From Pelargonium cotyledonis (taxonomy: Eukaryota > Streptophyta > Magnoliopsida > Geraniales > Geraniaceae), in assembly GCA_036897625.1 (NCBI GenBank), contig JAYMTA010000202.1:1-35214 (forward strand): a stretch of 35,214 nt of DNA, in the 5' to 3' direction. A program made the position numbers and the translations under genes. Positions 13,101-26,400 of the stretch are shown here, in pieces. The notes beneath the pieces are model-generated. The model was given only the letters and a program-made list of their open reading frames with translations, was not told the DNA's origin and searched no databases. Position 1 is the first letter of the stretch. Every line of letters starts with the position of its first letter.

Positions 13101-14401
13101 CCCTGGATCCCCATGCACATAAAAGAAATCAGCAAAGTTTACCTGGGCCACATGGAGAAGTTACCCGTCCAGCCAATGATTCAGGTCAACACATTCAATC
13201 TGTTGATGAACTACCTATGGACCTCTGGCCATCCTTTGCAACATCAGAGGACTATTATTCAACGGTAATATGTTAATGTGATATAAAGATTGCATCAATA
13301 GTACTTGGAGCGCTCTTATAATTTTTGTATCTTATGATGTTTTATTGTTACTTCAGGTTGCTGTCAATTCTCTTATGCGGATTCTAAGGGATCCTTCACT
13401 TGCCAGTTACCACCAAAAGGTGGTTGGATCTCTCATGTTTGTCTTCAAGGTACGCTGAATATTAGGGGATGTTGCGTTCTCTCCCTGATGCACTTTTGTG
13501 ATCACTGAATGTTTAAGATCTAATATGATTTTTGGTACTTGTTTGCGAGGTTAGTCAATGGGTCTTGGTTGTGTCCCATATTTGCCAAAGGTTAGTATCT
13601 TGACCTTTTCATTTGTAATTAGCCTTTATTTTTAGATTGTGTTTATTGAATCTTAGTTCCTTTTATTACCTTATCTTACTGTTTAAATTACAACAAGTAA
13701 TCACAGATTCACAGAGCACTGATGCTGTATGTTGATATTGATATAATTATTTTCCTTGTAAAATTCATCCTATTTCTTTCTGAAATTGATGCTGATATAG
13801 ATTTATGTTGTCTCATCTTGTCTTTTTCTGGTTTGAATAGCTAGACAGAATGAAAAGAAGGGAGAGAAAATCTATAACCATATCTAGTTGCTTCATGGAA
13901 ATAAGAACAATATAATGGAAAATCTATAACCATATCTAGTTGCTTCATAAAAATAAGAACAATATAATGAACATTGATATATACTAATAAACTACGTTTG
14001 TTTCTTACCCTTTCTTTCCTGTAGGTTTTGCCTGATCTCTTCCACACTGTTCGTACATGTGATGATTACTTGAAGGATTTTATAACTTGGAAGCTCGGAA
14101 CATTGGTGTCTATTGTGCGCCAGGTACATTGCCGTGAGATTGTTTAGAGGAGTAATGGTTCTTAGGGTTTCATACCAATATCTTATGGAGTTTGGTTTTT
14201 CTGTGCAGCATATTCGTAAATATCTGCCAGAGTTGCTCTCTTTAATTTCTGAGCTATGGTCATCTTTCAGTTTGCCAGCTACTAATCGTCCTGCTCTCGG
14301 CTTTCCAGTAAGTATTTTCTGTTATCGTTGTAGACTTATCCGCATGCCATTATGTTGGCTGGTTTTGGGAGTTGTATATGATGCAATTCTCTCTCTCTCT
14401 C

Positions 14402-14445
<44 letters not shown>

Positions 14446-17400
14446 GTGTTACTTCTCACTTTTTGTTTTACTTTCTCAGGTTTTGCATCTAGTTGAGCAA
14501 CTTTGCTTGGCTCTGAATGATGAATTCAGAACATATCTTCCTGATATTCTTCCGTGTTGTATTCAAGTTTTGAGTGATGCAGAACGGTGTAATGACTACA
14601 GCCATGTTCTCGATATCCTACACACCCTTGAAGTTTTTGGTGGTAAGTATTCTTCATGTTTTGTAATATTTTGTGTGATGATATTTCATATATGGGTTGT
14701 AAAGAAAGAAAAAGGAAATTGTATTTTTTCTTGTATTTGATCAATATAGAACCCTTTATACTGGACATACAAGAGTTGACAAATTGCTTCTCTATTACTC
14801 TGTTGCTATGAAATCTACCTGTCAATTTATTGAAACATAAACTGTAAGCAAATTTCTATTGCTGTTGCACTACATAGGTACATTGGATGAACATATGCAT
14901 CTACTTCTTCCCGCACTCATTCGATTGTTTAAAGTGGATGCTTCAGTGGATATAAGACGTGCTGCCATTAAAACTTTAACAAGGTTGATCCCTCGTGTGC
15001 AGGTGTGTTGTTTTTTAACCAAGAAGCTTCAAAGTTGAATTTCATTTATGTGTTTTGTTTATTTTTGGGTCTATAATTATGAATCTATCACTTGTTCTAG
15101 ATAAAGGGAATAAAAGGCTTGTACAGATTATTTTGTAGGTATGTTTTCTTATTTACTGATTTTGCATCAGGTTACGGGTCACATATCTTCTCTTGTGCAT
15201 CATTTGAAACTGGTGTTGGATGGGTTAGTTTCTCTTACCTTGATTTCAGATTATAGATTAAACCGCATTCTTGCTTTATGTTTAATTATGTTTTTATCTA
15301 ACTGTGTTATATATCTTGAAGTGCTTAAAAAGATGTAGCTGTGGCTGCTGTAATGTTTCTAGATGTTAATTACTTACATCATGCGCTTGGCTAGCAGTAG
15401 TGCAGCTATGATTAGTCAACTGTTACCTTTTGATTTGCAGGAAGAACGATGAGCTCCGAAAAGATGCTGTTGATGCTCTTTGTTGTTTAGCTCATGCCCT
15501 TGGGGAGGACTTCACCATTTTTATCCCATCAATACACAAACTTCTGTTGAAACATCGCTTGAGGGTCCATTCTTTAACCTGATTGTTGGATTTTCATTCT
15601 CTCGATTTACAAACTTCTTTTGCTTTTTGAGATTTGGACTTGAAAAAAATATTTTTATTTTCAGCATAAGGAGTTTGAAGAAATTCAAGGGCGCTTGAAG
15701 AGACGTGAACCGTTGATTTTGGGAAGCACAGCTGCCCAGAGGTTGAGTCGAAGGGTTCCAGTGGAGGTTATCAGTGACCCACTAAACGATGTTGAAAATG
15801 ACCCTTATGAAGATGGGTTTGATGTACAAAGGCACCTTAGAGGCCATCAGGTATCTCTCTTTTGTGCATGCATGCTGTGTATTTCTTTGTCAATGTGCTA
15901 ATGTTGACTTGCTTAGAGAAACCAAGGTGGTTGATTCAGGCTTTTAGGTAAGGCAAAAAAGAGTTTTGTTACTGAGACTGCTATGACATATCCCTCTAGC
16001 CATGGTATTCCATACAGTAGTTACATATATATTATTCAAAAATATTTTCTTAAGCACACTGTTAGTGGAAGCTAAAAAGGTTATAAGAATAGGAGTATGT
16101 TGGACACCTGAATAGAGGCAACATTAAAAACCCTTGATCAACCAAAGCAAGACCATTGGCTACACAAACATAGGGGTCGCTATGAGGAGAGGTGAGATGA
16201 GAGGTGGTAGTATTGGGGCACATGTCCCTCATGGATTGGGGGCAGTGCCAAGTTGAGCCAAGTTGAACTTCACATACCTATTTGGAAATGACCCTGCAAC
16301 CTATAGGTGTTTACCTATTTTTGAAGTTTAATGATATTGGTTACCAGCAATTATTTACAGCCCAAACTACAGCTCCTCAATCTATTAGATCTAAATTACT
16401 GCATATCACACATCTACTGATCATTCCATATATACTTAATAGTATATCCTGTAACTTTGACTGCTGAACTGAAATAATATTGCTGTAGGTTCTGTGTAAA
16501 CATGTTCTTTCAATCTATTGATAGAATTCTTCCCTTGTTTGGGTCACTGATAAGTATATGTCTATATATATATATATATATATATGTATTATTTGCCTAT
16601 GTACTACGATATTGTATTTACTTCTGCATTACGATTCCCATCATCTGTTATTCTTTGTTGCTCTATTTGATGTTTGGACATATGAGTCTCATATAGGTCA
16701 ATGATGGCCGGTTACGCACTGCCGGGGAGGCTTCTCAGCGCAGTACTAAGGAAGATTGGGCAGAATGGATGAGGCATTTTAGCATTGAGCTTCTGAAGGA
16801 ATCACCTTCTCCAGCCTTACGAACCTGTGCAAGGCTTGCCCAATTGCAGGTATGGCTAACAGTTTCGTTCAGACTTTTTCCTCGTGAGTTTTGGTTCTAA
16901 TTGTGCAATTTTGCAGCCTTTTGTTGGACGGGAGCTGTTTGCTGCTGGCTTCGTGAGCTGTTGGGCACAACTGAATGACGCTAGTCAGAAACAGTTGGTT
17001 CGAAGTTTAGAGATGGCATTTTCATCTCCCAATATTCCTCCTGAAATTCTAGCTACCCTACTTAATTTGGTAGGTCTTGTTCATATGCAACGATCCCAAG
17101 AGCTAGATTATACACTAAAGAAAGATTTTTTTTTTAAAAGATGTGATATTCTCTGACGTGCTTGCTTCTGTAGAGACATAATGCTAATTACATTCACTCT
17201 TCAAATTTTGTATTGATCCCTCACCTTTCCGCTTCAGTTGTGATATTATTCTTTAAAGAATTAGATATATTTCAGTGTAGCTCAACTGTTAGTTTTTGGT
17301 TAACAGTTCAGCACATACGATCACCTCTGGCCAATTTCATTCCAGGGCTCAGGGTTATATAATCCCTTAGGGGATTCTCATTCCTCTTTTCTTTGAAGGG

Positions 17401-20400
17401 AATGAGAATAGTTACTGGTCACGGTTACTAATTCTACATTATTTACTTTAATTTGACATATAATTCACATGCGAGTTGCAGGCTGAGTTTATGGAGCATG
17501 ATGAAAAACCACTTCCTATAGACATCCGTCTGCTTGGTGCACTTGCAGAAAAGGTGCACTTTAACTTTTCCTGATAGTAATTATAAAATGACTGCAGTTT
17601 GCAATGTATCTATTACGTCTCCCGTAGGGCATTATTCTTTTAAGTTGTATAGATTTGACATATTTATTCCTCCTGTCAGTGTCGAGCATTTGCAAAGGCT
17701 CTGCATTATAAAGAAATGGAGTTTGAAGGGGCTCGCTCCAAGAAGATGGACGCTAACCCTGTTGCTGTAGTTGAAGCTCTTATACATATCAATAACCAAT
17801 TGCACCAGCATGAGGTCTGCTGTTTTAACTGAGTTAACTGTTGCAGTGCGATCTTTATCAATTCTTAGACGGACATATCGGGCATCAGTATCATTTCACT
17901 GACAATTATTGTATTTTTCAGGCTGCTGTAGGAATTTTGACCTATGCCCAGCAAAATCTGGACGTTCAACTCAAGGAATCATGGTAATCTTGCTTCCATG
18001 CTCATGATCCAGCATTTTGTTCATGGGCCATATAATCAACCTATCGATCTTGGATTTCAGTTTATAAGCCTTATTTAAACAAGAAGAAGGAATTCATTTA
18101 TTCTGATTTCTTTGTTTTATGAATTAGGTATGAGAAATTGCAGCGATGGGATGATGCTCTTAAGGCATATACCATCAAGGCCTCACAAGCATCGAGTCCA
18201 CATGTTGTTTTGGAAGCTACATTAGGTTCCTTACTATTTCCATGGTTTATATTTATATCATCTATAATCTTTTGCTAAAGGATTCATGTAGTGGACTCAA
18301 GCACTTGTTCAAGAAATTTCCTGTGTTGAAGTGGTGACTAAAGTCCACATTGGTAAAATATAAGATCAAGTGGTTACATACAGTGGTGCAAGTGAAACCT
18401 TACGAACCAGTTTGACCTTTTAGTAGTGGAAGCCATTATGTATAGCCCATTATCAAACTTAACAACCTGATTATTGTTTTTAATATTTATTTGTTTTACA
18501 ATCTTTTAATTGCTGTGCTTTCATAGCAAGTATGCTTTTTTTATAATTGTTATTTAAAACATCTAACGTTGAACTCATTCTGAATGATGATGGAATGAAT
18601 GTTTTAGCTCAACATAGATGTCATCTAAGATTTTCTAATCGGTGCAAGTAATTATTTACCATCAAACATAGTATATTCCACTAGCAATATACCTTCAAGG
18701 AACTTAATCAGTCGTTTTGCTATGGGCATTCCGCCAATAGTTGAGTCTCATCCAACTTAAGTTAAGATAATTTCCAATAAAGAATATAAGATAGTAGTAG
18801 CCATACTCCAGATCAAGTCACTCATCAAAGTACTTCAATTCAATCACAGAAGTTGTACCTATGACTTCATTGGTGTATTACAGTATGTATGTAATGTTTC
18901 ATGTGGTTTCTGTGATTGGGATAATTGGTTGCCACATCTGTCAGGTGATCTTGCTGCAATATGCGGTAGTACTATGAAGCCACTTTCCAAGCACCAAAAA
19001 CTAACGTCATTTGAATCATTTTGAATTCCCTGCTTAGTCTCATGGTCCCTGTCTCTGTGTATTATTTTACTTGTAGATTGTGCCATGTCAAATCTTCGTG
19101 TTAATTTGAAGGTTAATGCCTTTTGCTTTCCATATTGAAAGTCTTCATTTGTTGTGCCTTCTCTAGGACGGATGCGGTGCCTAGCTGCATTGGCTCGATG
19201 GGAGGAGCTTAACAACCTCTGCAAGGAATACTGGACGCCAGCTGAGCCAGCCGCTAGACTTGAAATGGCTCCAATGGTTAGTTTTTGGATTTTCGAAAGT
19301 TGGCAATTGCCATGCACTTCCGTAGTATTCACATATATGGTTGTGATGCTGTCATAGGCTGCTAGTGCTGCTTGGAACATGGGAGAGTGGGATCAAATGG
19401 CAGAATATGTGTCTCGGTTAGACGACGGTGATGAAACCAAACTTCGGGGCTTGGGGAATACTGCTGCTAGTGGTGATGGGAGCAGTAATGGGACATTTTT
19501 CAGGGCTGTTTTGTTAGTTCGTCGGGGAAAGGTGCTTTATAGTTTAGATATATATTTTACTCCATGAATTCTTTATGCATAATTTTGATTTTTATTCTTT
19601 TCCTTCCCCAGTATGGTGAAGCTCGTGAGTATGTTGAGAGAGCTAGGAAATGCTTGGCAACTGAACTTGCTGCTTTGGTACGTTATTAAAATTCCTTAAA
19701 ACATATTGCAGTGTAGACCTTCTTGGTCATGTTCTGTAAATACGATTGTGTGGTTTGGATGTGTTAGCTGAAATATAAAGAAAGAGACTTAGTTTATGTC
19801 AATGCCTGTTTTATGCTGGCTCTAGACTAAAGAGGGAAGGATTCTGTTCTATAACAGATCATTTTCATTCACAGTATTCTTTCATATTACATTATGTGAT
19901 TTGAAAATATTTTTACTTGTTTAGGTTCTCGAGAGCTATGAACGTGCTTATAGCAATATGGTTCGGGTTCAGCAACTATCAGAACTAGAGGAGGTCCACT
20001 CCAATTCTCTATTTTCAGCACAAGTTCCTTTCTGAAAGCATGACAAATTAATCTTACAGTATGTGGATAAAATTGATTCTGCTGCAGGTTATTGATTATT
20101 GTACCCTTCCAGTGGGAAACAATGTAGCTGAAGCACGACAAGCTCTTATTCGAAATATGTGGACTGATCGCATACAAGGAGCGAAACGAAATGTTGAGGT
20201 AGATTTGTTTCACGGTTATCCAATCCCCAGATCTTATTTGTTGATTCCTACTTTTTATTCTTTCTTCCAGAATGTCAATGGAATTGTCAAAGGTAAGGTG
20301 TATCTTTAGATGAGTAAATTTCCAGTCACCTCAATAGTCAGACTAATATGTTCCAGATTGTTTAGGTTGATTGCAATGGAAATTATCAGGAAACAGGGTA

Positions 20401-23400
20401 GAAACTTAGACTGTCTTTTAAGCTTCAAATTTGAACAAGTTTCATTCAATATAGGAAGGGAATCAGTGTAAATTATGGTGTTGTGGAGGTCATGGTAGTA
20501 GAAAATTGCATTCTAAGTTGGCATATATGCAACAACAATTGAGCATCTTTTCGCTTGGAAAACATTGGTGTTACTTCTGGCATTTTTACAGTTGATAATA
20601 AAATTTTGGTTGGACAGTTCTTGAATTACTCAGTTTCTCGGGTATTATTATGGAAAATCATTCTATAGGAGTTGGATTATGAAATTTGCTTACTCAAGGT
20701 TTTGAACACCTGGCAGAAGTCCCCAAAATATTAGCTATTCCAGCATTCTTGATAATTTTCACCTGGCTTTACTCCAGTAATAATTCATTTTGGAAACATT
20801 TGCCTGTTCAAGTTCCTCTCCATTTCAAACCTTCGTTGAAGTAATTGACAAGATATTATATAACCTTCCAGATGCATTTTATGCTCTTCTTGCTAGTAAC
20901 CTTCATTATGCTTTTGAAATTCAGGTCTGGCAAGTGCTATTGGCTGTTAGGGCACTTGTGCTACCTCCTACAGAAGACATTGAGAATTGGCTGAAGTTTG
21001 CTTCTCTGTGCCGAAAAAGTGGGCGGATTAGTCAAGCTAGATCTACGCTAATTAAACTTTTACAGGTCAGTGGTGCATAATAATTTGAAACTTGAAATTT
21101 CAGTTAATTGTCATTTTTGTTATTTGACTTTGTTCATTTTTCTTTTGAAATGTATTTAGTATGATCCTGAAACATCTCCGGGACATGTACGGTATCATGG
21201 ACCACCTCAAGTAATGCTAGCATACCTTGAATATCAATGGTCACTTGGGGAGGATCTTAAGAGAAGAGAAGCCTTTGCATGGCTACAGGTATGACAGGTC
21301 CTGGCCCAGTGTGTGAGCACTTTTTTTTCTACAAATGCTATTTTTCATTTTGATTCTCATACCACAAATTTGGTTTGTCTAGAATTTGGCTATAGAGCTT
21401 TCAAGTTCACCAAATATTCAGGCAGTTTCATCAAATGCTATGATAAACAATACAAGTTCAAGTTCAAATGTCCGACTCCTTGCCCGCGTATATCTTAAAC
21501 TTGGAAGTTGGCAGTGGGCGCTTTCTCCTGGTTTTGATGATGATTCTATACAAGGTAGGCTGTATATTCCTCAATAGTATGTCAAAAAGTGTTTAATCTA
21601 TTTTTGTGTATATTTTTTCTTAATATTGTTGTCTTGCAGAAATCCTTGCTGCTTTCAGAAATGCCACCCAGTGTGCTACAAAATGGGGAAAAGCTTGGCA
21701 CACTTGGGCCTTATTTAATACTGCAGTAATGTCTCATTATACTGTAAGAGGTTTTCCCACTGTCGCCGCCCAGTTTGTTGTTGCAGCTGTCACTGGATAT
21801 TTTCATTCAATAGCATGTGCTGCAAATGCTAAAGGCGTTGATGATAGTTTGCAGGTAAAGCATATTTTTTTGGTTATTATTGTTGTTATTCTTACTGCTG
21901 CTGCTTTACCTGGACTTTATGATTTCCATTTCTGCTCTGTGGGGGACTTTTGTATTTATACCTTTGCATTTGCAATTGTCTGCTTCAGGATATACTTCGT
22001 CTTCTCACTCTGTGGTTCAACCATGGAGCTACAACAGAGGTTCAAATGGCACTACAAAAAGGATTTGCTCATGTTAATATAAATACATGGCTGGTTGTTC
22101 TACCCCAAATAATTGCCAGGATACATTCAAACAACCATGCTGTCAGAGAATTAATACAATCACTTTTGGTGCGAATTGGTCAAAATCATCCTCAGGTTGG
22201 TTTGTGACTCCTTGACTTTGTGGAGTACTTAAACTATGAATTTCCTAAGTTGAGAGAGGGAAATGATTGATTGTTCAAACTCAGACATCAAGGATATTTT
22301 ATTATTATTATCTATTATTATTATTTTTCAGGGAAGAGCTACGAATTTTCATTTGAATTGAATGTATGCTGACTTATCTAGGTCTATAGTTACTCCACCT
22401 GTAATGTCACATCTACTTCAGTTATGTTTGTTCCTGGGCATCCACTACATGGAGCACTACTAGCTAAAAATGGAATGTAAATAACACTTTCTTTGTCAGG
22501 GCAATGGTTGATTTATTGCATTTAGAGCTTCATAATAAGTCTTGACCTCCAGCTTCTCTATCTTTGTTTTTATGCACCCTTTATTTTTGTAAAGAAGATT
22601 ACAAGTTTTAAGTGAGCCTCTTTTAGTCAGTAAATCCAAGAATTGCTTTTAGTACCATGTTACTGGGCAAGGGTGTGGCATGTCATATTTAGATAAATGC
22701 TTGTAAAGCTGAGGATGCTTAAAAAAAGACCATGTTGTGTGAACTTGAAAAGTGAATAACAAAAATATTGCATGGATAGCATCATAACAGAAGAAAATAA
22801 TTCTCTGGTGGGACATGGCATATTTTAATATTATGCATCTGTGCCTAATCTCTTGGTGCAACTACAATTATTTTGTTTCATGTTATCTTTCAGTTTGGAT
22901 GTATTCACTATGTGATGTCTATACCACATATGTTAAATGTTTCGTACTATGTTTTTTATGTGGAAGGGGTTGGTTACTATAGATGCCTCTTGGTTCATAT
23001 CGTCTTTCACCTATTGACGAGAAATTAATTATTTTGCAGGCTCTTATGTATCCTCTTCTGGTTGCATGTAAATCAATAAGCAATTTACGTAAGGCTGCTG
23101 CTCAAGAAGTGGTTGACAAAGTTAGACAGCATAGTGGTGTTCTTGTGGATCAGGTGAACTATTTAGTTCAGATTGACTTCTTTTTTATTTTCTTCTTTCA
23201 GCCAAATTTCTGGTCTAACAAGCAGTTACATATATATTAATGTACAGGCACAACTTGTATCAAAAGAATTAATTAGGGTTGCAATACTTTGGCATGAGAT
23301 GTGGCATGAGGCCTTGGAAGAAGCAAGTCGTTTGTATTTTGGTGAACATAACATTGAAGGGATGCTAAAGGTGTTGGAGCCATTGCATGAAATGCTTGAA

Positions 23401-26400
23401 GAAGGGGCTATGAGAAATGACACCACCACAAAAGAAAGAGCATTTATTGAGGTTGTACAAAGAGAATGCTTGTACTTTATTATTGCATGCTATATGTATC
23501 ATGTTATTATAGCTAATTAAAATCACTTGGTTTTCTTTGTGTTCAGGCATATCATCGTGAATTGTTAGAGGCCTATGAGTGTTGTATGAAATACAAGCGA
23601 ACTGGAAAAGATGCTGAGCTTACACAGGTATGAAGACAGAAGAATAATTTTTTTGACTCCTGCTGTATAGTTGAATTACATCGGTTATTATGAGAAGAGA
23701 TGACATTGTATCCTCTCATGCTCAATGGTGGTGATATTGTGTCGTTCAGGCATGGGATCTCTATTATCATGTGTTCAGACGGATTGATAAACAGCTCCAA
23801 AGTCTCACTACTCTTGATCTGCAGGCAAGAACATTCGACACTTTATTTCTTACTTGTCAATAAATTTTCTCTAACCTTCTATTTGTTTTTGGAGAACTAG
23901 TCTGTCTCTCCTGAATTGTTAGAATGCCGCAACTTAGAGCTTGCTGTTCCTGGAACATACCGCGCAGGTAAATATAGCTTATTAGTTCACAAAAAGTATG
24001 CATAGTAAGTATATGTAGCCTTACCCCTATCTTAATGTCTCAGAATCACCTGTGGTGACTATCGCATCATTCGCACCCCAGCTTGTTGTGATAACCTCAA
24101 AACAGCGACCCCGTAAACTGACAATTCATGGAAGTGATGGTGAAGATTATGCATTCTTGTTGAAGGGACATGAAGATCTGCGCCAAGATGAACGTGTCAT
24201 GCAGGTATCCTCTCTTCTTTTTTCTTTTTTATTTTTTTTTTCTATTTCAGTACTCTTCTTCAACAGTTTGTTGGTGTATGCATGAAATTCTGATTGCTTC
24301 TGTTACCTATGCAAAAATTACATTTCAATAATTGCTTCGGAATGGTTTGGCCTTGTCAAGCATAATGATAAAACAATTCTCATTTTTGTCAGCTTTTTGG
24401 TCTGGTGAATACTCTCCTAGAGAATTCCAGGAAAACCGCTGAAAAGGACCTATCAATTCAAAGATATGATGTCATTCCATTATCTCCAAATAGTGGGTTG
24501 ATAGGATGGGTTCCAAACTGTGACACCCTACACCAGCTCATTCGGGAGTACAGGGATGCCAGAAAGGTCAGTGGGAGTTCAGTAGCTCCTTTCTTCTAGC
24601 CACTAGAATGTGCATCTCATGTGGAGAGACCAATTTTTTTAGTATATGGGTCTTACTTTATTCATTTCCTTCTTTCAGATTGTACTAAATCAGGAGCACA
24701 AACATATGCTCACTTTTGCTCCAGATTATGATCATTTGCCACTCATAGCTAAAGTCGAAGTGTTTGAGTATGCTTTGCAAAATACCGAGGGAAATGACCT
24801 CTCTAGGGTATATACTCTTTTGGAAACCTGATTGCACATATTTCTTTGTACCTTATGTTTCCTTTTGTGGAGGAAGCTATCTTAAGGTTCCTTGGTTTCT
24901 GACAGGTCCTCTGGTTAAAAAGTCGCACTTCTGAGGTATGGCTGGAGAGGAGGACAAACTATACTAGAAGCTTGGCTGTCATGAGTATGGTATGTTCTTA
25001 CCTTGCAATATTTATGAGCTTTTCTCTGTAGCTATAAAAGTCCCATTGGTATGTTAGATACCTAGATATATACCTTTAGCATTTTTATCACACTTTATGG
25101 TCACTTCATAACTATTTTGAATTTTGATGTTGGGCTAATAAGTTTCCTAGTGCCTAATGTATGGAAATAATATCAGATGATCTAGATAATAAGGTTTTTC
25201 AGCTCCTTAAAATTGGAGTATGAGCCTGTATATATTAAGCATTGATTTCTGGCTCATGAGGAGTTCAGTGGTTCTGGATTATTGTTTTACAATCTCTTGG
25301 CACCTAGCAATAATCCCCAACAGTTTTAAGTTTTCAAAGGTCCATTCTAGAAATGTGCTGGATTGTAAGATTTGCTTAGCGCATACCAAACCAGCTCTGA
25401 TATCATATTAAACTTTACTCCAGTCAAAAGCTTAAGTTATTTGGCGGAAGGCTCAACTAGTACATCAAGTGGTCTCAAACTTAACGTTTTTCGATGCGGG
25501 CCACTTAAACACTTATTCTTTTATTTCTTTTGAAAACTTGGATGGCAAGTTGAATACAAACTTCTTGCGTTTCAGGTTGGTTACCTTCTTGGCTTAGGTG
25601 ATCGACATCCAAGTAATCTGATGTTGCATCGTTACAGGTATATCATTGTTTTTCTTAAAGGCAGGTTGTTGGATTAATAATCTTGAGGTTGAAGTATCTT
25701 TTGTTATGGTGTCATTGTGCAGTGGGAAAATCTTGCACATTGATTTTGGGGACTGTTTTGAAGCTTCAATGAATCGTGAGAAATTTCCCGAGAAGGTATC
25801 TTTATTGCAATACCCCTTATTATCCATCAATTACTTGTAAAATCTGGGTTTGTTTTGTTTATCTCATTCTCGAATCTGTGTAGGTTCCCTTCCGCTTGAC
25901 TAGAATGCTAGTGAAAGCTATGGAAGTTAGTGGCATCGAGGGTAATTTTCGATCTACTTGTGAAAATGTGATGCAAGTTCTTCGAACAAATAAGGACAGT
26001 GTTATGGCCATGATGGAGGTATGGACTCCAAAACTGTTCATATCGAGAAACCTTCATTACTAGAATTTGTTGAGTCAAGAATTGATCTTTAGCTTTGAAC
26101 GTCAAAGAACTCCTTGTGGGTATACATAAGTTTGTTATGCTATTATATAATGGGTTAAATCTTTCTGCACCACTTGGATTTTACAACTGAAAATAACCTC
26201 TAAAAGCTAGTTATGGACTGTTCTTAATGAAAAAGTCGCTACACAATTCATAAATTATGGTTTTCCCTCTCTGATGAACCCAAAAGTTACAATAACAAAA
26301 TCGGCCAATAGTCAACTTTTTTAATTAATGGAATGTAATCACTCCATTTAAAAAATATACACGATATATACATAAAAATCAACCAAAGTTCCTCTTGAAA

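Larger units (their letters stand above)
4806..17553 (+). other. TOR: TOR exons 1-29: N-terminal HEAT-repeat region
   Basis: These exons encode residues 1-1309, the alpha-solenoid that binds RAPTOR. Exons: 4806-4925, 5882-6220, 6291-6365, 6652-6824, 7031-7129, 7858-8017, 8122-8265, 8413-8582, 8678-8882, 9227-9421, 10354-10506, 11371-11492, 11611-11713, 11797-11892, 12448-12578, 12901-13003, 13082-13264, 13357-13449, 13555-13590, 14025-14123, 14209-14307, 14480-14642, 14878-15002, 15171-15223, 15441-15564, 15665-15850, 16697-16849, 16917-17069, 17482-17553. Recognisable stretches include [66 protein letters not shown] and [20 protein letters not shown]. All boundaries have GT-AG ends and consistent phase. 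Exon 19 is only 36 nt. Confidence 0.93.

Noticed and set aside
14372-14450. Ser/Leu-repeat protein frame
   Set aside because: It is only translation of the TC microsatellite in an intron.
16100-16300. GC-richer patch in TOR intron 26 that might be a transposon remnant
   Set aside because: No inverted ends, target duplications or recognised motif could be found by eye.
18300-18370. TCCACATTGG followed by TATAAG, resembling an snRNA upstream sequence element and TATA box
   Set aside because: The motif departs from the RTCCCACATCG consensus and no snRNA-like sequence follows. An old repeat is more likely.
18859-19380. 173-codon open frame on the minus strand
   Set aside because: It lies across TOR intron 32 and exons 33-34 and its residues have no family resemblance. 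It is a shadow of TOR coding sequence.
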